A stretch of 24,313 nt of DNA from Monoraphidium neglectum (taxonomy: Eukaryota; Chlorophyta; Chlorophyceae; Sphaeropleales; Selenastraceae): positions 31,498 to 55,810 of the forward strand of contig NW_014013589.1 in the NCBI RefSeq assembly GCF_000611645.1, given 5' to 3'. Made by a program: the position numbers and the translations under genes. Within the stretch, counting starts at the first letter, position 1; every line of letters begins with the position of its first letter. The notes beneath the pieces are model-generated. The model searched no databases, had not been told where the DNA came from, and worked only from the letters and a program-made list of their open reading frames with translations. Shown piece after piece: positions 20,990 to 24,313 of this stretch.

Positions 20990-22375
20990 AACCCTGCAAC
21001 CTCAAATGCTCAGCATCAGTGACGACACATTTTGCCGGAGTTATCACAATATCAAAGTGAAATATGAACCCGCACGTCAAGTAAGGTAGACAGTCAGGAG
21101 CCCAGACTGTCATTGCCGACTTGCCTGCATGCATACCTGTCCAGTCCTTTACTCACTGTTCCTGCTCTGCATCATCGGGCCTCTCATCGCAAGTCCGTTA
21201 AGATCCTTCTGTGCCACAAGGTCATTCAATCCTGATCTTGTTGCTGAGCAACCCAGTTCGTCGGTTGCTGCTGCCTAGCATTTTCCAGCAAGTGCACCTG
21301 GAGCGCATGTGGATTGCGACGTGAATCGTGTCGTCCTTTGATTGTGTCTAGAGTTGCACTGTTCCGCGCCACTCATGTCAGGCTTGCGTCACATGATTTG
21401 GAACAAGAAGGGAGGGCGGTGCTGCGTCAAGAGTGGATGGCCGTATTCACCTGTTGTATCGCTAATATACCTATACCCCCTCTGCTTATCAAGTGCCAGG
21501 CCTGCTTTACTCTCCTGCCTAGGAGGCGTGTTCCTCCTCGCATTTCCTGGCCTGACCACCCCCACTTTTCAATTGTATCGTCAAGGGTAACCCCCCTGAG
21601 AAAGCTAGCATCTCCTCATTCAGCAGGGTTGGTGTGCCCTCGCTTCTGTCCGATTGTGATGAAGTGCAACACCATCGGACAGACAATGTAACGGCCTCTT
21701 GTCCATGTCTGAGGTGTGCCAACCCTGGCGCACTGTTTGTGTGAAACAGTTTGTTCTGCAAGCCCCAGGACCATAGACCAGATCAACAACACTTGTCGGC
21801 TTCACAGGGTTGAGGGTACAACCTTATTGACCTGTGTGAGGCCAGGATGTGAGATGTCTAGAGCGGCGCCCGCCACGCAGGAGCTCTGTGATGAACCACA
21901 CGTTTGTCAAGTAGAGGCGACTTTGCTGTGCGAGTCGCGTACGTCCGGCTGCGCGTGCTGCACGTTCTGTAAGCACACTTGGTATGCCCACATCAGTGAC
22001 TGGCCAGTCATTGGTGTCACTCAGCCTTGGCGGTCTGACATGCAATCAATCAGAAGCCCATGTACAGCAGGATCAGCACATGCACATATGGGCCTGGGCA
22101 GCAGCCAGACGGCACTTGTGTGTGTGCATTGACCTAGTCAATGAGCACGTGGGTTCACATTTTTGACCAGGATTTTCCAGGGGAGGGCGTGATTTCTGAT
22201 GTTTGTAAACAATTGCATTGTCGCACTGGCCAAATTTTGGTCGGTTTCTCATGAGGGAGTGGACCGGGCACCGCCTGCTGCCACTGCCACTGCCGTACGC
22301 CAGCCGGTCGCTGCGTCGTCATAAAGGCGGACCAAAACCAAACTTTCTGTTCAACGATGTGCAATCCAAGTTAGC
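20990..22375. other. Intergenic region and protease 3' UTR
   Basis: About 1.4 kb with no supported gene. It is AT-richer than the coding parts and contains TGTAA at 21687, 21968 and 22204. The open frames at 21314-21691 and 21716-22132 show no domains and have mixed codon use. The right end should contain the promoter and leader of the next gene. Confidence 0.55.
21687..21691 (+). terminator. Candidate polyadenylation signal TGTAA for the protease gene
   Basis: First TGTAA after the stop at 20989, giving a 3' UTR of about 700 bases, a common length in these algae. Confidence 0.45.
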
Positions 22376-24184
22376 ATGCGGTTTCCAGCAGGCGTGCTGT
22401 TGGCCGCGCGGCCCTCGAGGGGGGCTGCAAGGCGTGATCTGGGTCCCTTGTTCGTGCGCCAATGGGCCACGGCCGCGCAGAAGATTTCTGATGAAGACCC
22501 TCAACTTGCCCAGGGCGCGAGAGAGCTCGGCCTCGACCGGGTGCCGATCGTTGAGCTGCAAGGTTCGTCGCAGGCCGGGGATTACAACAGTCGCAACAAG
22601 CCGCGTGTGGCTTGTCATGCTGTCTGATCGCACTACACGCGCTGACAGTAGGCATGGCGACCCCAGGCACCTGGCCACCACTACCGCTGCTTTGCGCTGT
22701 CGAGCAGAGATGTCGCGCGGCGCACTGCTGGATGACGAGACCCTGGAGCTGGACGTGGCACAGCCCCTGAAGAAGCGGCTTACGTGGGGTGACATCCCAG
22801 GCGCGCTGGAGCTGGTGAGCGTCACGTGTTGACACACGTGGGACCACAGCTGCTCTTGGGCACTCGCAGCGGCATGTCCTCACGGCAAGCAAGCCGTGCT
22901 CAGTGTCAGGGGCCATTGCACCTCACTACAAGGTTCGGTCCAGGCTGGTGCTTGACAAAACCGGCAATGCTGCTGCCCGCATCGTTCGCACATGATCCTG
23001 AACGCGACACTGCCCTCCCCCTTACCCACAAAAGCTGGAGCCGTTTGAGCCGCGCGCGCCGCCACGCGAGCCGGTATACGACTCCAAGGAGTGGATCAAC
23101 TCGCACTACCCCCGCTACGGCTACGCGGCCCGCAGCCCCCTGTACAGCTGGCGCGACTGGGCGGCTACTGCGCTGCCTGTGGACGATGTGGCGGTGTACC
23201 TAGCTACCGAGCAGCTCATGGCGGACAACGAGCAGCGCGGGGGGTTGGTTAAGCAGGCACAGTGGGTGAGCACGCACAGGGAGATGAGGACATGTGCGGC
23301 GCGGAAGGGGCTTGAATCAGCTGGTACTGGCTGGATCGCTCTCCGGGAGGGTTAGTGCCTCAGCAGCTGAAAGGCGAGTCCCCCGCCCAGAATCGCCATC
23401 CGCTCCCAACCTGTCTTGCCGCATCAGGAGCTGGCGCGTCTGTGGGACTGGCAGCAGAGGCGTGTGAGTCTGGGGCTACCCCCCGACCTGCCAGCAGGCG
23501 CACCGGCAAGCAGCTCTGTTCAACCGATGCAACCAGGTGGCAGCCATGTCGCTGCAGAGGCCGATGCTCCTGGCAACAGCAACTGCACCAGCAGGAGCAG
23601 CGGCGACGGCGGCGTCCGTCCGGCGCCAGCTGCTGCGGCTGATGAAGGCGCCTTGCCTGTTCAGGGGGCTACAGAAGCCGGGGATGCAACAGGTGCTGCA
23701 TCAGAGGCGGGCCTTGCTCAGGAACAAGCAGGGGGGTTGTCTGTCGAAGAGGGCAGTGGCGAAGGTGAGTGTTGCGCTGGGCCAGCGGGGGTCCTATGCT
23801 GCGCCTGCTTGGTGCCTCTGCATCTTTTGTCATTGCTGGGGTAGCCTTGGTGTTTCTTCAGCAGATGCTGTGGGAAGGTGGCCTGCATAGTCCATCCTTC
23901 CAAGCCAGCTCCACACCGCCCACCACCCCTGGGCAGGTGTGCTGGGAGTCCTGGAGCGGTCAGGGCTCTACAGAGAGGGGCCGGGGTTGCCACAGACGGC
24001 ATCAGCCAGCGGAGCGCCGCGCCAGGCGCCTCCTGCGGACGTGCTGCTGCCCGGCGACGGCATCGGAGACGCGCCCTACGCTGAGTGGGCACAGCTGGCG
24101 TTAGCGAGTGAGGCACGGGGCCAGCAAAGCTGTGGCGTGGCGTGGGGCTTTGGGTGTGTTGCGCGCGACGTTCTGCATGCCTAA
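22376..24184 (+). CDS. Unrecognised protein with mitochondrial-type presequence (3' end uncertain)
   Basis: I do not recognise the family. Exons 22376-22562, 22708-22814, 23035-23265, 23428-23764 and 23937-24184 join in phase with GT-AG introns, giving about 369 residues. The N terminus, MRFPAGVLLAARPSRGAARR followed by a WATAAQ segment, is rich in Arg and Ala with no acidic residue in the first 20, as in mitochondrial targeting peptides. The body is aromatic and charged: LTWGDIPGALEL, KEWINSHYPRYGYAARS, SPLYSWRDWAATALP, DDVAVYLATEQLMADNEQ, ELARLWDWQQRRVSLGLPPD. Exon 4 then carries an Ala/Gly/Ser/Glu-rich linker, and exon 5 resumes with VLGVLERSGLYREGPGLP and DAPYAEWAQLALA. The TAA at 24182 may not be real: a GTGAGG donor near 24108 could splice onward beyond the window. 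A subunit of a mitochondrial complex is possible, but nothing in the sequence proves it. Confidence 0.65.
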
Positions 24185-24313
24185 GAGGGGTGGACACAAG
24201 CTTGCTTAGTTTGTGCACTGTTGCCCAACCCAGTGAAGCCGCAGTCAGTCCACCTTCTGCACCTGCCTGCAACGCAGCGATCACCGTCATCTGCCTTTGG
24301 TGCTGCCTCCCCC

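Overview
The window looks like nuclear DNA of a unicellular green alga, most likely a chlorophyte of the Chlamydomonadales/Sphaeropleales type. The evidence is high GC, short GT-AG introns (about 100-330 bp, apart from one that holds an assembly gap), TGTAA polyadenylation signals, long CAG/GGC triplet runs inside coding exons, and an octotricopeptide-repeat (OPR) protein, a family greatly expanded in these algae. Nothing suggests bacterial operons, phage or CRISPR. I could not settle the species.

Six genes can be reconstructed by joining exons in phase. (1) 1-1072, +: C-terminal end of a flavin-containing monooxygenase, cut by the window edge. (2) 4870-1377, -: SLX1, the GIY-YIG structure-specific endonuclease, six exons, with an acidic linker and a very long polyQ tail. 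(3) 6821-11290, +: a large OPR protein, probably an organelle RNA-binding factor, with huge Ser/Gln/Gly linkers and a likely small transit-peptide exon. (4) 11845-15238, +: NAR1 (NARFL/IOP1/CIAO3 family), the cytosolic Fe-S assembly factor, five exons, with a 521-base run of N inside one intron. (5) 17326-20989, +: a secreted papain-family protein with a LysM domain and three PSI-like cysteine-rich repeats. (6) 22376-24184 or beyond, +: a protein with a mitochondrial-type presequence that I do not recognise.

Layout: genes 1 and 2 are tail to tail and probably overlap at their 3' ends. Genes 2 and 3 are divergent across about 1.95 kb of non-coding DNA. Genes 3 to 6 run head to tail on the + strand. 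A (CTG)4-CGG-(CTG)11-CCG-(CTG)23 tract lies downstream of NAR1, before the first TGTAA signal, so it probably sits in the NAR1 3' UTR.

The genes share no single pathway (redox enzyme, DNA repair, organelle RNA, Fe-S assembly, extracellular proteolysis, mitochondrial). The most unusual items are the papain-LysM-PSI protein, whose catalytic Asn is replaced by Ser, and the triplet-repeat growth that recurs in unrelated genes.
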